A DNA stretch of 13,599 nucleotides from DASUPK01 sp036520315. GTDB lineage: Bacteria > Actinomycetota > Thermoleophilia > Solirubrobacterales > 70-9. Each line of letters starts with the position of its first letter. Within the stretch, counting starts at the first letter, position 1. Below the pieces are notes generated by a model. That model was not told the origin of the DNA, ran no database searches, and saw only the letters and a list, made by a program, of their open reading frames with translations. The position numbers were made by a program, and so were the translations under genes. Below, in pieces: positions 6,329 through 12,464 of this stretch. The stretch covers positions 1-13,599 of the forward strand of contig DATDJZ010000035.1 in NCBI GenBank assembly GCA_036520315.1, in the 5' to 3' direction.

Positions 6329-7942
6329 ATGCGCCACGGGGCTTGCGGGGCAGGAGCGATGGTCGCGACTCTGGTTGTGGTCGCGTGCTTTGTCATGGCC
6401 GGGACCGCCGGGGCTCAGATGCCGGGTGTGCCCGTCGTCCCGATCCCGGATCTCCAGCGATCGTCCGTCCCGCAGTTCGAGGGCGGGACCGCCGTCCCGA
6501 ATCCTGTCGACGGAGGGCCGGCGCCGCCGCGCAACCCCTTCATGGCCCCCAACCCGCGGAACAACATCCACGACGACCCCTACATGAGCGACACCTACCG
6601 GCTGTCGGGGCCCCTGGGCGATGGCCCCGAGCCGTCATCCCTGAACGCGCCGCCCCGCGAGTGCGGGTCGATCACCTTCGACTCGGCGGGGCGGATCGTG
6701 ACCGTCTGCGTCGGCCTCGACCGGCCCGTGCTGGCGCTGCTCGACCCGCACACGCTGCAGACGCTGGCCGCGATGCCGCTCCCCCTGCGCAACGTGTCGC
6801 CCGGCTCCAACCCGTTCACCGACTTCTCCGGCGGCGGCTACTTCTACCTCGACCAGCACGACCGGGCGGTGGTCCCGACGAACGATCGCCACATCCTGGT
6901 CGTCTCGATCACCGGCGGACCCGGCTTCCACGTCGATGCCGACTACGACCTCAGCGGGACGATCCCGCAGGGCGAGGGGATCGTCTCGGTGCTTCCGGAC
7001 TGGTCCGGCCGGCTGTGGTTCGTCACCCGCCAGGGCATGGTCGGGACGATCAAGCGCGCCAACGGAAGGGTGCGGACGCTGAGGCTCTCCGGCGAGGGGA
7101 TCTCGAACTCCTTCGCGGTCGACGAGACCGGCGGCGTCTACATCGTCTCCGACAGGGCGCTCTACCGCTTCGACGGGAACGCGAACGGGGGTCCCAAGGT
7201 GAGCTGGCGGGTTGTCTATCCGAATTCCGGCATCCACAAGCCGGGCCAAAGCGACGCCGGTTCCGGGACCACGCCGACGTTGATGGGAAGCAAGTGGGTC
7301 GCGATCACCGACAACGCGGACCCGATGGACGTGGTCGTCTACCGGCGCGCGATCAAGCTCAAGGCGGCCAAGGGGAAGAAGCACAAGGAGCAAGGGAGCG
7401 CAGCACGGCGCAAGTCGAAGGCGAAGAGCAAGGCGAAGGCGCGGAAGGTGTGCTCGGCGCGGGTCTTCGGCAAGGGCGCCGGTTCGACCGACAACTCGCT
7501 GATCGGCACGAACAGGTCGCTGGTGGTCGAAAACAACTTCGGCTACCGGATCAGCGCCGCCGACCTGACCGGGGGCGCGACCGCGCCGGGCCTGAGGCGG
7601 ATCGATGTGGTCAAGAAGAAGGGGAGGAAGGCCAAGAAGCGGAAGCGGCCGGCCAAGTTCCGCTGCCGGTCGGTATGGACGAGCGATGAGCGGGCGCCCT
7701 CGGTCGTGCCGAAGCTCTCGCTCTCCAACGGGCTGGTCTACACCTACACCCATCCCGCCCGCTCGGACGGGATCGACACCTGGTACCTGACCGCGCTCGA
7801 CTTCCGGTCCGGGCGGACGGTCTACCGTCGCCTCGCCGGCACCGGCTTCGGCTTCAACAACAACTACGCCCCCGTGACGCTCGGGCCGGACGGCACGGCC
7901 TACGTCGGCGTCCTCGGGGGCGTAGTCGCTTTCCCTAGGTGA
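6329..7942 (+). CDS. Secreted beta-propeller-like protein with Lys-rich insertions
   Basis: A protein of about 537 aa. MRHGACGAGAMVATLVVVAC plus FVMAGTAGA reads as a signal peptide cut after Ala29, followed by a Pro-rich mature start. The body has repeated strand units such as ITFDSAGRIVTVCVG, VLALLDPHTLQTLAAMPLP, GIVSVLPDWSGRLWFVTRQG, SFAVDETGGVYIVSDRALYRFD and VTLGPDGTAYVGVLGGVVAF. These resemble NHL/SMP-30-like propeller blades, so a secreted propeller is likely. Two Lys/Arg-rich stretches interrupt it at about residues 344-373 and 428-444. No catalytic residues are recognised. ATG 6329 gives a basic n-region; ATG 6359 with AGGAG 2 nt upstream is the alternative (about 527 aa). It diverges from the PAS gene and converges on the cupredoxin gene, 15 bp away. 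Confidence 0.82.
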   Translation: MRHGACGAGAMVATLVVVACFVMAGTAGAQMPGVPVVPIPDLQRSSVPQFEGGTAVPNPVDGGPAPPRNPFMAPNPRNNIHDDPYMSDTYRLSGPLGDGPEPSSLNAPPRECGSITFDSAGRIVTVCVGLDRPVLALLDPHTLQTLAAMPLPLRNVSPGSNPFTDFSGGGYFYLDQHDRAVVPTNDRHILVVSITGGPGFHVDADYDLSGTIPQGEGIVSVLPDWSGRLWFVTRQGMVGTIKRANGRVRTLRLSGEGISNSFAVDETGGVYIVSDRALYRFDGNANGGPKVSWRVVYPNSGIHKPGQSDAGSGTTPTLMGSKWVAITDNADPMDVVVYRRAIKLKAAKGKKHKEQGSAARRKSKAKSKAKARKVCSARVFGKGAGSTDNSLIGTNRSLVVENNFGYRISAADLTGGATAPGLRRIDVVKKKGRKAKKRKRPAKFRCRSVWTSDERAPSVVPKLSLSNGLVYTYTHPARSDGIDTWYLTALDFRSGRTVYRRLAGTGFGFNNNYAPVTLGPDGTAYVGVLGGVVAFPR

Positions 7943-7957
7943 CTGGGTAGCTCTAGG

Positions 7958-8395
7958 TCACTTGACGGTGACTTCGCCCTCCATGCCCAGCTCCTTGTGG
8001 TTGCTCACCGGGCAGTAGAACTCGTACTTCCCGGGCGGCAGGTTCACCGTCAGGGTGTTGCTGTCGCCGGGCTGGACCTCACCCTCGATCTCCTCGTCCT
8101 GGCCGTTGACGTCCTCGATCTCCAGTGAGTGGGGTTGCTGGCCGTCATTGGTGAGCCTGAAGGTGACGTCGCCCTGATTCAAGGTCGGGTCGGAGGGATT
8201 GAACTTGTAGTCGACGGCGGTGAGGTCGACCGTCTTGCTGCTCCCAGTTGCCGCTGCGCCGCTCGCGGCCTCTGTCGCGCCTCCCGTATCGGCGCTGGTG
8301 CTGTCGTTGTCGTCTCCGCCACCGCAGCCGGCGATCGGCACGGCGACGGCAATTGCGATCACGAACAACGCTGCGAAACGTCGCTTGAACCGCAT
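7958..8395 (-). CDS. Cupredoxin-domain lipoprotein (type 1 copper protein)
   Basis: A 145-aa exported protein. MRFKRR and a hydrophobic stretch lead to the lipobox IAGC with Cys24 as the lipidation site, followed by a Gly/Asp/Ser/Thr/Ala linker to about 53. The C-terminal domain (55-145) is a plastocyanin-like cupredoxin with all four blue-copper ligands: His89 in PHSLEI, and Cys128, His133 and Met138 in YCPVSNHKELGMEG. It should be anchored on the outer face of the membrane and carry electrons or copper. ATG 8395 is chosen because GGAGG lies 5 nt before it; an upstream in-frame codon at 8407 would add MEVW and lacks such a site. The neighbouring genes (propeller, acyltransferase) do not name its redox partner. 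Confidence 0.92.
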   Translation of the reverse strand: MRFKRRFAALFVIAIAVAVPIAGCGGGDDNDSTSADTGGATEAASGAAATGSSKTVDLTAVDYKFNPSDPTLNQGDVTFRLTNDGQQPHSLEIEDVNGQDEEIEGEVQPGDSNTLTVNLPPGKYEFYCPVSNHKELGMEGEVTVK

Positions 8396-8400
8396 CCACA

Positions 8401-8405
8401 CCTCC
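8401..8405 (-). promoter_or_regulatory. Ribosome binding site for cupredoxin gene
   Basis: GGAGG on the minus strand with a 5-nt spacer to ATG 8395. It decides that start over the in-frame codon at 8407, which would lie upstream of the site. Confidence 0.6.
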
Positions 8406-8474
8406 ACTGCGTTCGTAGGGATTGGGCAGACCAGAGCCTGCGTAATCTCCTACGCGCCCGCCGCCCATCCGGAT

Positions 8475-9140
8475 TTGACCACCTACGACCTGATCGCCAC
8501 GTTGCTGCGTCCCGTCGCCTGGTGGGGCCGCCTGCGGGTCGAGGGCCTCGACGCCGCGCCCGCCGACGGCCCCCTGCTGGTGGTGGCCAACCACGACAGC
8601 CAGTGGGATCCGGTACTCGTCGGGCTCGCCCTGCGCCCGCGCAGGCGCCTGCGCTTCCTCGCGCGGGTGAGCCTCTGGCGGATCCCCGGCCTGGGGCCTC
8701 TTCTCGACACGCTCGGCCAGATCCCGATCAGGCGTGGGGAGGGGGACACGGCCGCGCTCGATCATGCGGTCGAAGCGCTGCGCTCAGGCGAGGCCGTCTG
8801 CGTGTTCCCCGAGGGCGGCCTCTCCTTGGGGGAGCCGCAGCGGGGACGCAGCGGGGCGGGGCGCCTCATCCAGGCGTGCCCGGGCACGCGGGTCGCGCTC
8901 TGCTGCGTGGAGGGGACGACCGACTACGTGCGCTTCCCGCGCCGTCCCGCCGTCGAGGTGAGGCTGTTCGTGCCTGAGAACGGCGATCCTCGGCCGGACG
9001 AGACGCCGGCCGAGGTCGCGACACGCCTGCTGAATCAGATCAGGACACGCGTCCCGCCAACCCCGGCGGGTCGCCGAGCACGCGTGGGTGGTCCCCCACG
9101 CGTACGGAGAGCCAGGGCTAGGAAAGCTTCCCGATCTTGA
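8475..9140 (+). CDS. PlsC-type 1-acyl-glycerol-3-phosphate acyltransferase-like protein
   Basis: A 221-aa protein if started at TTG 8475. It has the acyltransferase boxes in order: NHDSQWD with His40 and Asp45 (H-x4-D), GQIPIRR at 81-87, and FPEGGLS at 111-117 (the FPEG block that binds the phosphate of the acceptor). The family transfers acyl groups to lysophosphatidate or related lipids at the cytoplasmic membrane face; the exact acceptor is unknown. No ATG or GTG lies between the divergent cupredoxin start and the first conserved residues (LRVEGLD). TTG 8475 is therefore the best start, with no clear ribosome binding site. The Arg/Pro-rich last 40 residues (RRARVGGPPRVRRARARKASRS) lie outside the domain. 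The stop overlaps the converging zinc-ribbon gene by 23 bp. Confidence 0.85.
   Translation: MTTYDLIATLLRPVAWWGRLRVEGLDAAPADGPLLVVANHDSQWDPVLVGLALRPRRRLRFLARVSLWRIPGLGPLLDTLGQIPIRRGEGDTAALDHAVEALRSGEAVCVFPEGGLSLGEPQRGRSGAGRLIQACPGTRVALCCVEGTTDYVRFPRRPAVEVRLFVPENGDPRPDETPAEVATRLLNQIRTRVPPTPAGRRARVGGPPRVRRARARKASRS
9080..9103. terminator. Strong hairpin at the 3' end of the acyltransferase gene
   Basis: A perfect 9-bp inverted repeat, ACGCGTGGG (9080-9088) and CCCACGCGT (9095-9103), with a 6-nt loop. It lies within the last codons of the acyltransferase gene and 15 bp past the stop of the converging zinc-ribbon gene, so it may terminate the latter, or both. No T-run on either side. Confidence 0.45.
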
Positions 9141-9264
9141 AGATCTTGGTTCCGCAGTCGGGGCACGTGCCCTGAATCGCCGGGCGACCGTTCTTCATCG
9201 TGACCTGCTGTGGATCCTTGATCTCGACCTTCTTGCGTTCCTTGACGCAGTAGCCCTCAGGCAT
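9118..9264 (-). CDS. DUF5679-like mini zinc-ribbon protein missing one Cys
   Basis: A 48-aa gene with a strong AGGAGG site 6 nt before ATG 9264. The protein reads MPEGYCVKERKKVEIKDPQQ, then VTMKNGRPAIQGTCPDCGTK, then IFKIGKLS. From memory, this is the DUF5679 pattern: a first knuckle Y-C-V-K-C, a K-DP-Q-VTMKNGRPA centre, and a second knuckle T-C-P-x-C-G-T. The second knuckle (C34, C37) is intact. In the first, the expected second Cys is Glu9 (C6-V-K-E9), leaving three Cys. It is small, soluble and possibly nucleic-acid- or protein-binding; the role is unknown. Its end overlaps the end of the acyltransferase gene on the other strand. Confidence 0.85.
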   Translation of the reverse strand: MPEGYCVKERKKVEIKDPQQVTMKNGRPAIQGTCPDCGTKIFKIGKLS

Positions 9265-9356
9265 CGAGGTCCTCCTTTCGAGAGCCGATTCCGGGCGTCA
9301 AGCTAGAGCACCCAGCGGACGAGCGTGGGTTTACGCCTGCAACTTAGTGGCAATCG

Positions 9357-10064
9357 CTACTTGGTGCGCTTGTTGGGCGTGGTGGTGGCCGCGCCCGGCG
9401 TGGTGGTCGTCACGCCGGGCGTTGCGCCCGGCGTCGGCGTCGCGTTCTTGTTGAGCGCGCCTGCGGCGACCTGGCTCTGCAGCGTGGAGAGGTTGGCCTG
9501 TGCCTGCGCCTGCTGCTTCTGCAGCCCGGAGATCGACTGCTGCAGCTGGGCGATCGAGGCGTTGAGGGCGTTCTGGGTGTCCTTGCTGTTCTTCGACACG
9601 GCCCCCTGCAGCGAGTCCACGCGGTTGGTGAGCGCGTTCAGGTCGTCCTTGGTGGCGCTGTCGGAGTGCGTGGTGAGCCCGAAGTAGAGCGCGACGCCCG
9701 CCGCCGCGAGCGCGAGCAGGAGGGCGAGCCCGCCGAAGTAGGTGATTCGCGCCTGCTTGCGCTCGATCTCGGCCATCCAGCCCTGCAGGCCCTCCATGCG
9801 CTCCTGGAGGTTCGGCTCCGGAGCCTTGGCGCCCTCGGCGGGTTTGGCGCCCGCGGACTTGGCCGCCTCGGGCTTGGCGTCGGCGGGCTTCGCCGCAGGC
9901 GCGCTGGCGGTGGGCTGGTCCTTCGTGGCGGGCGTGGCGCCGTTGCCGGCCTTCGTGGCGGGCTTGGTGGTCGTCGTCCTCTCGCTCGCCGCCCGTGAGG
10001 CGCGCCCCGGCATCGTCACCCTGGGCATCCGGACCCGAGGCATGATCTGCCTGCCGTCTGGCAT
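9357..10064 (-). CDS. Single-pass membrane protein with coiled coil and Ala/Lys/Pro-rich N-terminus
   Basis: A 235-aa protein of no recognised family. A basic N-terminus (MPDGRQIMPRVRMPRVTMPG) is followed by a disordered Thr/Ala/Lys/Pro region at 25-85 with repeats such as AAKPADAKPEAAKSAGAKPA. Next come a short amphipathic stretch, LQERMEGLQGWMAEIERKQA, one transmembrane helix at 107-130, and a heptad-like coiled coil at about 138-200 (DDLNALTNRVDSLQGAV to LSTLQSQVA). A Thr/Pro/Gly tail ends the protein. The positive N-terminal side suggests the Lys-rich part is cytoplasmic and the coiled coil outside. The Lys/Ala/Pro part resembles histone-H1-like tails, so DNA or polyanion contact is possible but unproven. 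AGGA lies about 8 nt before ATG 10064. It diverges from the thiolase gene (135 bp). Confidence 0.72.
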   Translation of the reverse strand: MPDGRQIMPRVRMPRVTMPGRASRAASERTTTTKPATKAGNGATPATKDQPTASAPAAKPADAKPEAAKSAGAKPAEGAKAPEPNLQERMEGLQGWMAEIERKQARITYFGGLALLLALAAAGVALYFGLTTHSDSATKDDLNALTNRVDSLQGAVSKNSKDTQNALNASIAQLQQSISGLQKQQAQAQANLSTLQSQVAAGALNKNATPTPGATPGVTTTTPGAATTTPNKRTK

Positions 10065-10199
10065 GGGCGAATCCTAGAGGCGGCCGAGGGCCACTGCGCC
10101 GTACCATTGCCTGATTCGAGGGTGCTCCGCAGCGAAGCCGAGGAGCAACCCGTTTTATCGCGAAGCCGTCCCGCATCCCCCGACAAGGAGACCCACGAG

Positions 10200-11363
10200 A
10201 TGCCCGAAGCAGTGATCGTCGACACCATCCGCACGCCCATCGGCAGGGCCTTCAAGGGGTCTCTGGCCCAGCTCCGCCCCGACGAGATGGGCGCCTACGT
10301 GATCGATCAGCTGCTCGAGCGAAATCCAGACCTCGATCCCGCATCGGTCGAGGACGTCTTCTGCGGCTGTGGCATGCCGCAGGGGCTACAGGCCTTCAAC
10401 ATCGGCCGGATCATGGTGCTGCTCTCGGAGAAGCTGCCCGAGACGGTCAACGGCGTGACCATGTCGCGCTACTGCGCCTCCAGCCTGGATTCGATCAGGC
10501 ACGCCGCCAACGCGGTCCGCGCCGGCCAGGGCGACACCTACATCGCTGCGGGCGTGGAGTGGGTGAGCCGCTACAACGAGCGCACCGAGCCGGCCGGCGC
10601 CGCGGACCAGAACGAGAAGCTGCAGGGCAAGGACGGGACTCCCAACGCCTATATCGAGATGGGCCTCACGGCGGTCAACGTGGCGAAGCGCTACGAGGTG
10701 AGCCGCGCCGATATGGACAAGTACGCGCAGCGCTCCCAGGAGCTTGCCGTCAAGTCGCAGGAGGACGGCTTCTTCGACCGTGAGATCGTCCCGGTCGCGT
10801 TGCCGGACGGGACTGAGGTCGCCAAGGACGACGGCCCGAGGCCGAGCTCGACGCTCGAGAAGCTCGCCGAGCTGCCGGAGGCCTTCGACGGCGGCGGCGG
10901 GATCACCGCCGGGAACTCATGCCCCCTCAACGACGGTGCCGCGGCGGCGCTGGTCATGTCAGAGGACCGCGCCAAGGAGCTCGGCCTGACCCCGCGGGTC
11001 AGGCTCGGCACCGCCGCCACGCACGGGAACGAGCCCGAGTACATGGGCGTCGCCCCGATAGGGGCGATCCAGGAGGTGCTCGACCGCGCCGGGATGAAGA
11101 TGAGCGACGTCGACACGGTCGAGCTCAACGAGGCGTTCGCCGCCCAGGTGATTCCGATCATGGCCGAGTGCGACATCCCTCTCGAGAAGCTCAACACCCA
11201 CGGCGGGGCGATCGCGCTCGGGCACCCCTTCGGGATGACCGGGGCCCGGATCATGGGCACGCTGATCAACGCGATGGAGACCGACGATCATCAGGTTGGC
11301 CTGGAGACGATGTGCGTCGCCGGCGGCCAGGGCGAGGCGATGATCGTCGAGCGGCTCAACTGA
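10200..11363 (+). CDS. Thiolase (acetyl-CoA C-acyltransferase)
   Basis: A 387-aa thiolase of normal length. The acyl-accepting Cys92 is in SRYCASSLDS. NEAF is at 310-313. The catalytic His342 is in HGGAIALGHPFGMTGAR and the second catalytic Cys372 is in MCVAGGQGEAM. It cleaves 3-ketoacyl-CoA with CoA to acetyl-CoA and a shortened acyl-CoA, or runs the reverse Claisen condensation; the FadA-type (degradative) reading is favoured but not proven. The protein should be cytoplasmic. ATG 10200 is chosen because AAGGAG precedes it by 9 nt and the family N-terminus (EAVIVDTIRTPIG) starts there. A frame open from 10107 adds a non-family leader. It stands alone on this strand with no beta-oxidation partner next to it, diverging from the coiled-coil gene. 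Confidence 0.95.
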   Translation: MPEAVIVDTIRTPIGRAFKGSLAQLRPDEMGAYVIDQLLERNPDLDPASVEDVFCGCGMPQGLQAFNIGRIMVLLSEKLPETVNGVTMSRYCASSLDSIRHAANAVRAGQGDTYIAAGVEWVSRYNERTEPAGAADQNEKLQGKDGTPNAYIEMGLTAVNVAKRYEVSRADMDKYAQRSQELAVKSQEDGFFDREIVPVALPDGTEVAKDDGPRPSSTLEKLAELPEAFDGGGGITAGNSCPLNDGAAAALVMSEDRAKELGLTPRVRLGTAATHGNEPEYMGVAPIGAIQEVLDRAGMKMSDVDTVELNEAFAAQVIPIMAECDIPLEKLNTHGGAIALGHPFGMTGARIMGTLINAMETDDHQVGLETMCVAGGQGEAMIVERLN

Positions 11364-11427
11364 TCCAGGTCGGCGCTCGTCGCCGGGCTGCAGAAGGACA
11401 ACCTGGACTACTGAAATAGAGGTGATC

Positions 11428-11446
11428 CGGGCCGGAACGGCCCGGC
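11428..11446 (+). terminator. Possible terminator of the thiolase gene
   Basis: A perfect 7-bp stem, CCGGGCC (11428-11434) and GGCCCGG (11440-11446), with loop GGAAC lies 64 bp after the thiolase stop and 45 bp before the end of the converging small gene. All-GC stem without a T-run; it could act on both transcripts. Confidence 0.4.
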
Positions 11447-11490
11447 AAGCTGGGGGCACGCTCCCGGGACCGTCCCGCCCGAATCTCCGC

Positions 11491-11715
11491 TCAGCCGGTG
11501 CTGGTCGATGTGGTCGTCGTCTCGCCCTGGAAGCCGCACTTCTTGCCCTTCGTGTTCGGGGCCGGCTTCTTCGGATGCTTCTTCGCCTTCTTGGTCGGAC
11601 AGGGCTTGTCGCCGTTTGGAACGCCGCCCTTGTCGGCGGAGCTCACGACCGGGAATGCCGCGGCAATGCCGAGACAGGTCACGAACGCCGCCAGCTTGCG
11701 GGTCCTCAGCTTCAC
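11491..11715 (-). CDS. Small secreted Lys-rich protein
   Basis: A 74-aa protein. MKLRTRKLAAFVTCLGIAAA followed by FPVVSSA is a clear signal peptide, probably cut near residue 27 (SSA|DK). The mature part is about 47 residues: DKGGVPNGDKPCPTKKAKKH, a Lys/Pro stretch, KKCGFQGE, and a Thr/Ser tail. Its two Cys flank the Lys-rich segment and could form a disulfide. No family is recognised. GTG 11715 is chosen because GGAGGTGA lies 7 nt before it, one of the strongest ribosome binding sites in the window. It lies between the thiolase (converging) and the TetR gene (same strand, 85 bp upstream). The overlapping plus-strand frame is hydrophobic only because it is antisense to the Lys codons. Confidence 0.75.
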   Translation of the reverse strand: MKLRTRKLAAFVTCLGIAAAFPVVSSADKGGVPNGDKPCPTKKAKKHPKKPAPNTKGKKCGFQGETTTTSTSTG

Positions 11716-11722
11716 GTCCTGA

Positions 11723-11730
11723 TCACCTCC
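11723..11730 (-). promoter_or_regulatory. Ribosome binding site of the small secreted protein gene
   Basis: GGAGGTGA on the minus strand, 7 nt before GTG 11715. It supports both the reality of the gene and the choice of GTG. Confidence 0.65.
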
Positions 11731-11800
11731 ATGGCTATCTAGGGTCTTCCACCCAGCAAAGCGACGGAGGCGGCGAAAGGGATACGGCCGCGTTGGAGCC

Positions 11801-12412
11801 CTAGGCGCGCAATCCCTCGGTGAGCTGGATCAGCGCTCGCTCAACCTCGTCGCGTGCCTTCCGTGGCTGCTCGGCGTGGGCGATCACGAACGCCGCCTCG
11901 GAGAGTGCGGCGACGAACAGGTGGGCCATCGGCTCGACGGCGATCGGCCGGAGGACGCCGGCGTCCACCGCGCCCTGGAGAGCGGCCCTGGTGAGCCCAA
12001 GCCCGTGGCGATTGTCGATCTCGCGCCACTCCTGCCAGCCGAGCACGGAGGGGGCGTCCGTGAGCGCAATCTGCTTGACCGCCGGTTCCTCGCAGGCATC
12101 GAGGAATGAGCGCATCCCGGTGAGCATCAGCTCCCAGGGATCGTCCGTGGCCTCCATGCTGGCGCCGATCCGCTCCATCAGTTCCGCCTCGACCCGCTCG
12201 AAGACGGCGCGGAAGAGGTCGCGCTTGTCGCTGAAGTGGTGGTAGAGCGCCCCGCGGGTGACCTTGGCGCGCGCGACGATCTCCTCGGTGCCGACTCCGG
12301 CGTAGCCGCGCCTACTGAACAAGTCCAGCGCCGCGCTGATCAGTGCGTCGCGGGTCGCCTGGGCTTCCGCCTCGCGCCGCCCTCCGGGAGGTTTTGTGGA
12401 TGGCGTTGACAT
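11801..12412 (-). CDS. TetR/AcrR family transcriptional regulator
   Basis: A 203-aa protein of typical TetR size. The N-terminal three-helix DNA-binding domain (about 18-65) contains the helix-turn-helix VGTEEIVARAKVTRGALYHHFSDKRDLF. The all-helical C-terminal ligand domain has QIALTDAPSVLGWQEWREID, a pattern common in a large actinobacterial TetR subgroup. TetR proteins are usually dimeric repressors released by a small ligand; the ligand here is unknown. ATG 12412 lies inside an 11+1+11 inverted repeat (12406-12428), so autoregulation is likely. The divergent sigma-factor gene starts 52 bp away and could be a second target. Only a weak AGG precedes the ATG. Confidence 0.92.
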   Translation of the reverse strand: MSTPSTKPPGGRREAEAQATRDALISAALDLFSRRGYAGVGTEEIVARAKVTRGALYHHFSDKRDLFRAVFERVEAELMERIGASMEATDDPWELMLTGMRSFLDACEEPAVKQIALTDAPSVLGWQEWREIDNRHGLGLTRAALQGAVDAGVLRPIAVEPMAHLFVAALSEAAFVIAHAEQPRKARDEVERALIQLTEGLRA

Positions 12413-12428
12413 ACAGCCTGTAGGTTAA
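12406..12428. promoter_or_regulatory. Candidate TetR operator overlapping the tetR-type start codon
   Basis: The half-sites are TTGACATACAG (12406-12416) and, on the other strand, TTAACCTACAG (12428-12418), around a central C. They match at 9 of 11 positions. The site covers the regulator's own start codon and sits in the 52-bp gap to the sigma gene, the standard position for a TetR operator. Binding is inferred. Confidence 0.6.
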
Positions 12429-12464
12429 GCCCGCCGCCGGAAACTCCGCTACCGTCGCGCCGGA

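Noticed and set aside
5851..6396. Open frame extending the MBL protein upstream by 182 codons
   Set aside because: It runs through the PAS gene in a different frame and is Arg/Pro-rich. The MBL family N-terminus (MKVWGARGS) and a ribosome site at 5858-5863 place the start at 5850.
6635..7753. 372-codon minus-strand frame inside the propeller gene
   Set aside because: It is an antisense shadow rich in Arg, Asp, Val and Pro. The plus strand has a signal peptide and blade-like repeats.
7943..7957. Repeated CTAGGT motif between the converging propeller and cupredoxin genes as a terminator
   Set aside because: Only a 5-bp GTGAC/GTCAC pairing with a long loop can be drawn, too weak to call.
11498..11722. 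Hydrophobic 74-codon plus-strand frame (MLVDVVVVSPWKPHF...)
   Set aside because: The hydrophobicity is the antisense image of Lys codons (AAG read as CTT). The minus strand has a signal peptide and a near-ideal ribosome site.
12439..12456. ECF-like promoter GGAAAC ... CGTC before the sigma gene
   Set aside because: The spacer is only 8 nt, whereas ECF promoters of this type need about 16-17 nt, so autoregulation cannot be claimed from it.
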